Below, piece by piece: positions 8,228 to 14,457 of a DNA stretch of 48,580 nucleotides. Under the pieces are notes generated by a model, which was given only the letters and a program-made list of their open reading frames with translations, had not been told where the DNA came from and did no database searches. The stretch spans positions 1-48,580 of the forward strand of contig JAJCXY010000062.1 in the NCBI GenBank assembly GCA_029263215.1. Direction: 5' to 3'. Each line of letters starts with the position of its first letter. Position 1 is the first letter of the stretch. The translations under genes and the position numbers were made by a program. Source of the DNA: Acidimicrobiales bacterium (GTDB taxonomy: Bacteria > Actinomycetota > Acidimicrobiia > Acidimicrobiales > Aldehydirespiratoraceae).

Positions 8228-9702
8228 CACTCTTCCTCGCTCACGGGTTCATCGGGGCTGTCGGCTGAATCATCACTATCGCTGCTGTCGGCACTGTCTT
8301 CACTATCAGCACTGTCTCCGCTATCGGCGCTGTCTTCGCTTTCACCACTGTCGGCACTATCGCCGGAAACTCCATCGACTTCATCCACCGGAAACTCCAG
8401 TGTGGCTCTGTCGACGGGGTCACCATTGTGGTCGATCAGTTCGACATTTTCGGTGAGCCACTCCATGGCGGCCTGTTTTCCGAGATCGGCACGAAGCGAT
8501 GAGAGCTGGCCGACCTCGGCCAGCCGAGCCATCAGTTCATCGGGGTTCTGGCCGGTCTGGCCTGCCATCTCCGCGATCTGTTCGGCGAGCTTGTCGTCGT
8601 CGGGGGTGAGACCCTGCAGCTCGGCGACGCTGCGAAGCGCCAGATCGACCTTCACGGCCTGCTCCGCCGGCTCACGAAACTCAGCGGCGAGCGATTCGGC
8701 GGTGTTGCCGGTTGCTTCGAGATAGGCCGACACGTCCATACCCTGCTGCTGAAGGCGACCCACGAGGTCTTGGATCCGATGGTTGACCTCGTTTTCGATC
8801 ATCGCTTCGGGGATCTCGTCGACGACCAGACCGGCCAAGGCCTCAGCCGTTTGCTGCTGAACAGCCATCTGCGACTGGGCGATCTTCATCGATCCCATTC
8901 GGGTGACGAGATCGGTCCTCAGCTCGTCCACCGTGTCGAACTCGGAGGTCTCCGAAGCCCACGCGTCGTCGAGTTCGGGAAGGACTGCTTCCTTGACCTC
9001 CTTCACCGTGATCGAGAACTGGAGAGCCCCTTCCTCCTCGGGGTCGGGGTGGGCGGCTTCGAACTCGACGTCGTCGCCGGCTGAAGCCCCTCTGAGGTGC
9101 TCGTCGATCTCAGCCACCACCGCCCCACTGCCAACTTCGTAGTCGTAGTCGGTGGTGGTGAGGCCAGGGACCTCTTCGCCATCGTGGGTACCCGAGATGT
9201 CGATGGTGATGTGATCGCCATCATCGGCCGCCCGCTCCACGGGGGTGAGCTCGCTGTATTGGCGACGCATCGAGGTGAGCTGCTCATCGATCTCGTCGTC
9301 GGAAGGCACCGGGCTCGGGATCTCGATGCGCAGACCGTCGTAGCCGCCTGCGTTGACGCTCGGCCGGACCTCGACGACGGCGTCGAACTGCACCGTGCCG
9401 CCTTCCTGGCCGGATGTGATCTCGATCTCCGGGGGAGCGATCACATCGACGTCGTGTTCGACGACTGCCTGGGAGTAGTACTCCGGCATTGCTTCGCGAA
9501 GGGCCTCCTCACGACCGACCTGGTGCCCGAACTGGGCCTCTAGGAGCCGGCGAGGAGCCTTACCGGGGCGGAAGCCGGGAATGCGGACCTCCTTGGCGAT
9601 CCGCTTGAACGCGGCATCGACGGCGGAGTCGAACTCCGTCTCGTCGACTTCAACCGAAAGTTTCACCCGGTTGTCTTCGAGGGTCTCGAGTGTGCTTTTC
9701 AT
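8227..9702 (-). CDS. tig: Trigger factor (ribosome-bound chaperone, PPIase) with Ser-Asp tail
   Basis: This chaperone folds nascent chains at the ribosome exit tunnel. The ribosome-binding signature is present as [15 protein letters not shown] (residues about 42-56). A PPIase domain follows at about 150-240 and a C-terminal helical domain at about 260-430. After the usual end, residues 445-491 form an unusual tail of serine, aspartate and glutamate in SADS/SEDS-like repeats. This makes the protein longer (491 residues) than typical trigger factors of about 430-470 residues. The gene starts the tig-clpP-clpX-folC run. No good ribosome site is visible before the ATG. Confidence 0.96.
   Translation of the reverse strand: MKSTLETLEDNRVKLSVEVDETEFDSAVDAAFKRIAKEVRIPGFRPGKAPRRLLEAQFGHQVGREEALREAMPEYYSQAVVEHDVDVIAPPEIEITSGQEGGTVQFDAVVEVRPSVNAGGYDGLRIEIPSPVPSDDEIDEQLTSMRRQYSELTPVERAADDGDHITIDISGTHDGEEVPGLTTTDYDYEVGSGAVVAEIDEHLRGASAGDDVEFEAAHPDPEEEGALQFSITVKEVKEAVLPELDDAWASETSEFDTVDELRTDLVTRMGSMKIAQSQMAVQQQTAEALAGLVVDEIPEAMIENEVNHRIQDLVGRLQQQGMDVSAYLEATGNTAESLAAEFREPAEQAVKVDLALRSVAELQGLTPDDDKLAEQIAEMAGQTGQNPDELMARLAEVGQLSSLRADLGKQAAMEWLTENVELIDHNGDPVDRATLEFPVDEVDGVSGDSADSGESEDSADSGDSADSEDSADSSDSDDSADSPDEPVSEEE
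8230..8370 (-). repeat. Ser-Asp coding repeat in trigger factor 3' end
   Basis: Imperfect 9-15 base units encoding [15 protein letters not shown] blocks make up the last 47 codons of tig. Codons alternate between TCA/AGT/AGC-type serine and GAT/GAC, so the repeat is stronger at the protein level than at the DNA level. Confidence 0.75.
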
Positions 9703-9816
9703 CGGGGCGAAGCCTAACGGTGCGGACTGACAAGGACGCCCGCCATCTGCCGACCATCGACCCGTCCCCGGTTTGTGACAACGTGGCCGCGGCCGACGAT
9801 CTCAGATTGGAGCGAG

Positions 9817-10233
9817 ATGAACGATCACGAAGCACTGACCACCGCTCACACGGGGTTCTTCCCGGTTGTCTCGGGCGAAACAATCGACATGCAGCAGTGT
9901 GGCGCGGGCGCCGTTCTCGCCCGGGGCGACGTCTCGCTGACCCAAGGCGGGGCCCAGATGATTCTCGCCGGCGGCGATCTCACCGTGGAGCAGGGAGGCG
10001 GACGAACGATCGCGGCGAGAGGCAATCTGTCGATCAACGACGGAGGTGCTCTCGTCGCTGCGGGATCGACTGTGAGCGTGAGCGACGGCGTGGTGGGGAT
10101 GGCGATCGGGGCCAAGGTTGATCTCACCGATTCGAAGGTTCTGCTCGGTCCGGCCCAGGCGGTGGGGCTCGGCGTCGGTTTCGGCATTGCCGCGGCAGTC
10201 GTCCACCGAATCCTCAAGCGGCCAGGCGCCTGA
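9817..10233 (+). CDS. Small beta-repeat membrane protein (bactofilin-like pattern), unknown function
   Basis: I do not recognise a named family. The 138-residue product has a middle section (about residues 22-108) of short repeating units such as ARGDVSLTQGGA, AGGDLTVEQGGG, ARGNLSINDGGA and AAGSTVSVSDGV. This periodicity resembles right-handed beta-helix or bactofilin-type sheets. A glycine-rich hydrophobic segment near residues 113-130 (VGLGVGFGIAAAVV) is followed by a basic tail, suggesting a C-terminal membrane anchor. The ATG at 9817 has GGAG six bases upstream. It is transcribed divergently from tig. A structural or scaffold role is only a guess. Confidence 0.7.
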   Translation: MNDHEALTTAHTGFFPVVSGETIDMQQCGAGAVLARGDVSLTQGGAQMILAGGDLTVEQGGGRTIAARGNLSINDGGALVAAGSTVSVSDGVVGMAIGAKVDLTDSKVLLGPAQAVGLGVGFGIAAAVVHRILKRPGA

Positions 10234-10247
10234 GCCGACCCGCTCGT

Positions 10248-10282
10248 TCACCCACAGCGCTCTTCCTCACTGTCGTGGGTGA
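10248..10282 (+). terminator. Hairpin after the beta-repeat gene, weak terminator candidate
   Basis: An 8-bp perfect stem (TCACCCAC / GTGGGTGA) with a 19-base loop lies 15 bases after the stop codon. There is no T-run, so function is uncertain. Confidence 0.3.
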
Positions 10283-10300
10283 CCGGCCGACGAGTGGCTC

Positions 10301-10651
10301 ATGCGATCGTCAGCCAGACTCCACGTCACCCTTCATGGAATGACCGAGGTCGTGGACCTCCATGGAGCGGAGGCGGGTGAGGCCGTCGTCGATGCCATCA
10401 CCGCCCGACTCGAAGCTCTTTGCGGAGAACATGATCACGTTCTCCGCGTTGGAGAGACGAGCTTTGTTGTTGTCCACCCAACAACGATCGTCGCCGGAGC
10501 GGAGAATCGACTGGCCGATCGTTTGTGTCGGTCGGTGAGTGAGCCCGTGCGAATCGACGGTGCGTTGACGAGCGTGAAGGCTTCCGTCGTTGTCGAGGAC
10601 CTTGTAGGGGCTTCGCCGGCACCGTCTGGGATCGCCGCTCCCGCCCGATAA
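10301..10651 (+). CDS. Degenerate GGDEF-domain protein, stand-alone
   Basis: The 116 residues align by eye with the core of diguanylate cyclase GGDEF domains. The order of secondary-structure motifs is kept: an AGEAVVDAITARLEALC helix, then HVLRVGETSFVVVHP where R-x-GGDEF-xV would sit, then ENRLADRLCRSVSEPVRIDG and a final ASVVV strand. The catalytic GGDEF residues read GETSF, so cyclase activity is unlikely. There is no sensor domain. It could bind c-di-GMP, act as a scaffold, or be a decaying remnant. The start at ATG 10301 has only a weak ribosome site. It ends 13 bases before the tRNA-Gly gene. Confidence 0.55.
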   Translation: MRSSARLHVTLHGMTEVVDLHGAEAGEAVVDAITARLEALCGEHDHVLRVGETSFVVVHPTTIVAGAENRLADRLCRSVSEPVRIDGALTSVKASVVVEDLVGASPAPSGIAAPAR

Positions 10652-10664
10652 CCTGCTGCAACCC

Positions 10665-10739
10665 GCGGGCGTAGTTCAACGGCTAGAACCTCAGCCTTCC
10701 AAGCTGATGATGTGGGTTCAATTCCCATCGCCCGCTCCA
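10665..10739 (+). tRNA. tRNA-Gly (anticodon UCC)
   Basis: The acceptor stem GCGGGCG pairs perfectly with CGCCCGC. The anticodon stem TCAGC/GCTGA encloses the loop CTTCCAA, giving anticodon TCC. The T-arm is GTGGG-TTCAATT-CCCAT. The 3' CCA is encoded (10737-10739). It decodes GGA and GGG. The gene is the insertion site of the integrative element that follows, and its part from the anticodon stem onward is duplicated at 14344-14393. Confidence 0.96.
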
Positions 10740-10740
10740 T
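10691..10740 (+). repeat. Left attachment repeat (inside tRNA-Gly)
   Basis: These 50 bases run from the anticodon stem through the CCA end of tRNA-Gly and recur at 14344-14393 with 45 of 50 positions identical. They mark the left boundary of the integrative element. Confidence 0.88.
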
Positions 10741-10775
10741 CCCTGACCTGCATGTTTGCCGGTCGGGGCTTGTTT
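10741..10775 (+). terminator. Candidate terminator after tRNA-Gly
   Basis: An 8-bp stem (CCCTGACC / GGTCGGGG, one G-T pair) with a 12-base loop starts two bases after the CCA end and is followed by CTTGTTT. If the left junction lies in the tRNA, the integrated element supplies this terminator. Confidence 0.5.
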
Positions 10776-10785
10776 CGCCGTGCCA

Positions 10786-10813
10786 TCCATCGCGCGTCTA
10801 TCGCGCGGCTGGG
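10786..10813 (+). repeat. Left subterminal 28-base repeat of the element
   Basis: This repeat contains ATCGCGCG twice, 11 bases apart (10789-10796 and 10800-10807). The same 28 bases recur at 14232-14259 with two mismatches and in the same orientation. Helically phased twin sites near both ends would suit integrase arm-type or excisionase binding. Confidence 0.7.
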
Positions 10814-10829
10814 ATGAACTGTGCAGGCG

Positions 10830-11102
10830 TCAGGCTCTCTCCACGAACGCCCCGTAGCGCTGTTGGGCGGCTTGTGGCGAGGTACCGAGGAACTCCCCGA
10901 TGCGCCTCCATGAGAGCCCCTTCGCCCGGGCCGCCGACACTGCCTCGACGATCTCGCGTTCACTTCGGGCACGAGCCATTGCAGCCCGCTGCAGGAGGTA
11001 TTCCTCGACAAGACGTTCGTCGCCTGGCGCCGGGTCGTAGTCCTCGAAGCGCCGTGCGAGTTCGTGAGCGTGGTCGAGAATCTCCTGAACGGATCGTGGC
11101 AT
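10830..11102 (-). CDS. Helix-turn-helix protein, candidate antitoxin
   Basis: The 90-residue product is rich in charged helices and ends with a helix-turn-helix-like segment, AKGLSWRRIGEFLGTSPQAAQQRY (about residues 60-83). The ATG at 11102 has a near-ideal GAGGTGA ribosome site, better than the in-frame GTG at 11111. The ribosome site overlaps the end of the preceding small gene. The arrangement of a short toxin-like gene followed by a DNA-binding partner matches toxin-first modules such as brnTA and higBA. I have not confirmed a family, and the antitoxin role is inference from context. Confidence 0.65.
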   Translation of the reverse strand: MPRSVQEILDHAHELARRFEDYDPAPGDERLVEEYLLQRAAMARARSEREIVEAVSAARAKGLSWRRIGEFLGTSPQAAQQRYGAFVERA

Positions 11103-11107
11103 TGCAA

Positions 11108-11335
11108 TCACCTCAAGAATTTGGGTCGAGCCGGCATGGCGTGGACGATGAACTCGACTCCTTCTGCGGAGGCGACGCCCACTTCGAGAAGTCGTCCCGC
11201 CTCGTCGGGGCCGATGAGCATGGTCATGTCATCGGGATCGAAGACTCGGATCGGATTGCGATAAGCGTGCAGCATGTCGTTGTCAGCTATCCCGTGCCGT
11301 CTGGCACTGTCGAGAACCACTGGGTCCCCAGTCAT
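11108..11335 (-). CDS. Small protein, candidate toxin (BrnT-like pattern)
   Basis: The 75-residue product has the layout of small RelE/BrnT-fold proteins. It starts with a helix (SARRHGIADNDMLHAYRNP), then strands IRVFDPDDMTMLIGP, DEAGRLLEVGVA and VEFIVHAMPARPKFL. The GRLLEVGV...IVHAMPAR pattern is the part most like known toxins. The ATG at 11335 is preceded by AAGG, and TTG 11338 is possible. A 16-base palindrome covers the start codon, as expected for self-repression by a toxin/antitoxin complex. Function as a ribonuclease is inferred, not shown. Confidence 0.6.
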   Translation of the reverse strand: MTGDPVVLDSARRHGIADNDMLHAYRNPIRVFDPDDMTMLIGPDEAGRLLEVGVASAEGVEFIVHAMPARPKFLR

Positions 11336-11349
11336 CAAGTTACCTTGAT
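11334..11349 (-). promoter_or_regulatory. Palindromic operator candidate over toxin-like start codon
   Basis: ATCAAG-TTAC-CTTGAT forms perfect 6-bp arms with a 4-base spacer and includes the start codon of the small toxin-like gene. The position suits an operator or an mRNA hairpin that blocks translation. Confidence 0.5.
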
Positions 11350-11372
11350 AGCGATGCCAACCGCAATGGCAG

Positions 11373-12455
11373 TCATGGCTCGGAGGTCTCGAACAGTTCG
11401 CCGAGGCGGTCGGCGATCTCGCGGTCGCGATGCTGGGCGGCGTGCTGATACCGGAGCGCGGCGCGGGGAGTGCTGTGGCCGAGGCGGGCCATCAACTCTC
11501 GAGTGGACGCACCGGTCCACGCAACCAAGGTGGCTCCGGTATGGCGGAGATCGTGGAGAGTGATGTGGGTCATGGCGGTGGCCCGCCGGGCATCGGTCCA
11601 CGCCAGCTGAAGAGTGGCTCGATGAAGCGGTCCACCTCGCTCACCGACGAAGACCCACGCGTCTGCCGACTCGGCTGTGAACCGATCGACGTGTTGCTCG
11701 AGCGTCTCCATGATGTTGGTCGGGATGGCGACCGTGCGCCGACCCGCTTCGGTCTTGGGTCCGGTGACGATCCTGGTGCCGTCCTCGAGTTCGATCGCCT
11801 GCTGCTCGACTCGCACCGCCGCCTCCCCAAAATCGAGATGCCGGCGTTGAAGGCCGAGCAGCTCCCCCACCCTGAGCCCGCCAACGGCCGCCAATAGCAC
11901 AAGAGCCCGAAACCGAGGCTCGATGGCGTCGGCCAGGCGGAGCACATCAGCAGGCTCCGCAAGTGGGCGCTCTGGTGATCGCTCGGTGCCGGCACCACTG
12001 ATGCAACACGGCGAATGGGCGATGAGGCGGTCGGCCGCCGCGGTGTTGAGCATCACCCGTAGGAGTCGATACGCCTTGGCAGCCTGGAGGGCGCTCACCT
12101 GACGGGTGACCTGACCATGCCAGACCCGGACCGCCTCGGTTGTGATGCGATTGATGGGCGTGGTCCCAAAAGCCGGCGCGATCAACTTGTCGAGCAGGTG
12201 CCGATACAGCTCGCGGGTCCGCGGGCGCAGGTCTCGCGCAGGCAACCACCGCTCGGAATAGTCGGCAAGGGGAACCACTCCGGCCCTCACATCGACGAAA
12301 TCACCCAAGTCCTTGCGAGACTCCTGCTGGCGAGCCCAGCGCTCCGCGCCGGCACGGCGCCGAAACGTGCGGGTCAACACACCACCGTCAACTCGGAGCC
12401 GGACGTCGTAGCGGGTGTCGCCACTCTTGATCGTGCGCTTGGAGATGGACGCCAC
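11373..12455 (-). CDS. Tyrosine-type site-specific integrase
   Basis: This 360-residue recombinase is expected to integrate and excise the element at tRNA-Gly. The N-terminus (about 1-60) is an arm-binding type domain (RYDVRLRVDGG), followed by the core-binding SAM-like domain at about 62-150. The catalytic set is complete: Arg195 in GGLRVGELLGL, Lys234 in GPKTEAGRRT, His301 and Arg304 in HDLRHTGATL, His327 in GHST and Tyr336 in ALRYQHAA. The ATG start at 12455 lies 68 bases after the excisionase stop, and both genes probably share a transcript. All motifs are intact, so the protein may be active. Confidence 0.94.
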   Translation of the reverse strand: MASISKRTIKSGDTRYDVRLRVDGGVLTRTFRRRAGAERWARQQESRKDLGDFVDVRAGVVPLADYSERWLPARDLRPRTRELYRHLLDKLIAPAFGTTPINRITTEAVRVWHGQVTRQVSALQAAKAYRLLRVMLNTAAADRLIAHSPCCISGAGTERSPERPLAEPADVLRLADAIEPRFRALVLLAAVGGLRVGELLGLQRRHLDFGEAAVRVEQQAIELEDGTRIVTGPKTEAGRRTVAIPTNIMETLEQHVDRFTAESADAWVFVGERGGPLHRATLQLAWTDARRATAMTHITLHDLRHTGATLVAWTGASTRELMARLGHSTPRAALRYQHAAQHRDREIADRLGELFETSEP

Positions 12456-12522
12456 CGACGGCCTCCCGGTTGAAGGGATCAGGAGGCAGCCGAGGGCTGC
12501 GAGGCGGACATCAACTTACCCA

Positions 12523-12711
12523 TCACCAGTGACAGCGCCGGGCGACGAAGGCCTCCAGTTCAACCACCGGCACCCGAACAGCCCGCCCGATGTGCACCGT
12601 CTTCAGTTGCCCGTCGGCAATCAGCTGGTACAACGTGGTGCGGCCGATGGCCAACACCGCCGCCGCCTCCCGCACGGTGAGCAACAGGCGTCGATCATCA
12701 TTGTCTTCCAT
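12523..12711 (-). CDS. Excisionase-family DNA-binding protein (Xis-like)
   Basis: The 62-residue product has the winged-helix motif of the excisionase/MerR-like family: LLTVREAAAVLAIGRTTLYQLIADGQL followed by the wing GRAVRVPVVELEAFV. In integrative elements such proteins bend DNA to direct excision or repress the integrase gene. I start at ATG 12711. The frame is open further upstream to 12834, but that part would run through a hairpin and has no domain character. It is immediately upstream of the integrase, on the same strand. Confidence 0.82.
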   Translation of the reverse strand: MEDNDDRRLLLTVREAAAVLAIGRTTLYQLIADGQLKTVHIGRAVRVPVVELEAFVARRCHW

Positions 12712-12797
12712 AACCACGGAAGGCGCAGACGACACCGCAAACGCGACAAGCTTCCATGCTGCTAACTCGATTACCGACTGCACCAGACAGCGGCGAT

Positions 12798-12860
12798 ATG
12801 AGTGGCACAGACTTGCGAGGTGCGCTTTGCGCACCTCGCTGGCCAGTCTGTGCCGCTCAT
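12798..12860. repeat. 63-base hairpin upstream of the excisionase gene
   Basis: The outer arms ATGAGTGGCACAGACT and AGTCTGTGCCGCTCAT pair over 16 bases with one G-T wobble. The inner arms CGAGGTGCGC and GCGCACCTCG pair perfectly around a TTT loop. Two and six unpaired bases separate inner and outer stems. It lies between the lipoprotein 3' end and the xis start. No T-run follows on either strand. Confidence 0.75.
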
Positions 12861-12972
12861 CCAGCAGGCGGCCGACGGAGCGATCCGATGCCGATGGTGC
12901 AGGCCATAGGCAGATCCGGTGCAGCGCGGCGTGCAGGGTCTGAGGCTGGCGCGAGAGGGATTGTCCGTCGAT

Positions 12973-14139
12973 CTAGCCGAGTGTGGTGCATAGGTCTCCG
13001 AGTGAAGGGAGCAGATCGTCGGAAAGGCCGGCGCAGCGCTCGATCCGGTCGCGGTTACCGAAGTCGATCTCCGCGACGAACTCCCAGCCGCCGGTGGGGT
13101 CGGACTCCATCACGAGAGAACGGTCGCGCTCCAAAAAGTCGACCTGGTTGACACCGACCAGGGCGTAGTCGCCGAAGCAGCGTGAGACGTACATCGGTGG
13201 GGCATCGGGGCCGGTGATGCCGCTGACCGCTTCGACGAGAGCGCTATCGACACAAGGCAAGAGGAAATCTTCGGCCGAAGCGATGCTGTCATCAAACTTC
13301 GCGATCGCTAGTCCTGTCTCTGGATCGGGAGCGATGGACTCCTGGCCTGCTCGGCTGATGGGCGCTCCCCGCTTCAACACGTAGATTTCAGAGTTCCACT
13401 CCCAGAGATCAGGCTCAAATCCGAAGAGGCACGCAACTCGTGTCGGCTCCGCTGCCGCTCCCGAGAATTCATAGCAGCGCCCAACAGGCTCAGTAGCGTC
13501 GGGGTGCGGGGGCGGGTCGACACGGACCACGGTTACCCTCCGCAGGTCCGGCTGGACGGGATCAGGGGTCACGGCAATGCGGATCGCGTTCCCTTCGACG
13601 GCGACCATGACGTCCTCGGGCCTCGCTGACGCTGCTCCCCAGATCGAGATCTGCACGATGTCGTCCTCTGGTTCGCAGATGATGATCTTCGCCACCCCGA
13701 CCGGGCCGAGGACGGGGCCCTCAACGATCTCGAAGTCGGGAGCGAACCAGGTGGCGGGGATGAGGATGTCGACCGTGCGGTTACCAGGTGATGGGAAAGC
13801 GTGGGTATCGCCGCAGACGAGGATTTGCTCACTGAGATCATTCGAGGTCTGGGCTGTGTAGATGACGGAGGCGGATGGCCCATAGGCGACGTCATCGACC
13901 AGCCGGACTGTGGTGTCGGGCAGATCAGCATCGAACGTGACCACGACATCGGTTGTACCGTGATCGCTGGCTGAGCTGGCTTCGATTCCGGCGAGAGTGA
14001 TCCCCGGTGAGTCCGGTGTGCCGGGATCTGCTTCTTGCGTCGAAACGTCGGGCGTAGCCGGTGTCAACTCGTCGTCACTCGCGCAACTGAGCGCCAAAAG
14101 CCCGAGAGCTAGGCAGAACGCCGACGACCGTCCATACAC
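12973..14139 (-). CDS. Secreted lipoprotein of unknown function carried by the element
   Basis: The 388-residue product has a lipoprotein signal peptide with lipobox LALSC (Cys about residue 19), so the mature protein should be anchored outside the membrane. After a Pro/Thr/Asp-rich spacer, residues about 48-130 (GIEASSASDHGTTDVVVTFDAD) resemble AMIN-like domains seen in actinobacterial lipoproteins. The rest is beta-rich with several cysteines (CEPEDD, GRCYEF, CLFGF, CVDSA, CFGDY, RCAGLSD, LCTTLG), possibly disulfide bonded. The start is a GTG. As cargo of an integrative element it could be a surface receptor or exclusion factor, but I see no direct evidence for any role. Confidence 0.75.
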   Translation of the reverse strand: MYGRSSAFCLALGLLALSCASDDELTPATPDVSTQEADPGTPDSPGITLAGIEASSASDHGTTDVVVTFDADLPDTTVRLVDDVAYGPSASVIYTAQTSNDLSEQILVCGDTHAFPSPGNRTVDILIPATWFAPDFEIVEGPVLGPVGVAKIIICEPEDDIVQISIWGAASARPEDVMVAVEGNAIRIAVTPDPVQPDLRRVTVVRVDPPPHPDATEPVGRCYEFSGAAAEPTRVACLFGFEPDLWEWNSEIYVLKRGAPISRAGQESIAPDPETGLAIAKFDDSIASAEDFLLPCVDSALVEAVSGITGPDAPPMYVSRCFGDYALVGVNQVDFLERDRSLVMESDPTGGWEFVAEIDFGNRDRIERCAGLSDDLLPSLGDLCTTLG

Positions 14140-14231
14140 GAGACCACTCTCTCACAGACACGATACGAGAGGACCGGCGTGCCTATGGGCAGGTTGCGCC
14201 AGGTCAGGCTCGGCCCCACGGACCAAGCCCT

Positions 14232-14259
14232 TCCATCGCGCGCCTATCGCGCGGCCGGG
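14232..14259 (+). repeat. Right subterminal 28-base repeat of the element
   Basis: This matches 10786-10813 at 26 of 28 positions and again contains two ATCGCGCG units 11 bases apart (14235-14242, 14246-14253). It lies 85 bases inside the right attachment repeat. Confidence 0.7.
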
Positions 14260-14343
14260 GAGATTCGCCCCGGTTCGCCCTTGACCGTGTAACTCGCTGA
14301 CCAGGCACTACGCGCCCCCGGCATCCGCCAGAGTCCGCTCCGA

Positions 14344-14393
14344 TCAGCCTTCCAGGTTGATGATGTGAGTTCGATTCTCATCGCCCGCTCCAT
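14344..14393 (+). repeat. Right attachment repeat (tRNA-Gly 3' fragment)
   Basis: This is a direct copy of the tRNA-Gly sequence from the anticodon stem to CCA, with five substitutions and no 5' half, so it is not a functional tRNA. Two substitutions change a T-stem G-C pair to A-T and keep the pairing, so the fragment derives from another working tRNA-Gly allele. It marks the right boundary of the element. From 14140 to 14457 this and the 28-base repeat are the only features I see. Confidence 0.88.
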
Positions 14394-14457
14394 TCGAAAG
14401 CCCCATGCTTGAGCTACGCGGACGAAGGGGTTCGACGAGTTGATGGTGGGACGCCCT

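Larger units (their letters stand above)
10691..14393. mobile_element. Integrative element inserted in tRNA-Gly(UCC)
   Basis: The 3.7-kb segment lies between two direct copies of the tRNA-Gly 3' part. It contains a full tyrosine integrase, an excisionase-like regulator, a toxin/antitoxin-like pair and a lipoprotein gene, all on the minus strand. A 28-base repeat sits near each end, and a 63-base hairpin lies upstream of the excisionase gene. No replication initiator, transfer protein, capsid or terminase is recognisable, so it is either a minimal genomic island or a satellite that needs a helper. Integrase genes adjoining tRNA targets are typical of this class, although here the toxin/antitoxin pair lies between integrase and tRNA. 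Confidence 0.85.

Noticed and set aside
8230..8370. CRISPR-like spaced repeat
   Set aside because: The repeats are short, in frame with tig and without uniform spacers. No CRISPR array or cas gene is visible in the window.
14344..14393. Second tRNA-Gly gene
   Set aside because: The 5' acceptor strand and D-arm are missing, so it cannot fold as a tRNA. It is the displaced att copy.
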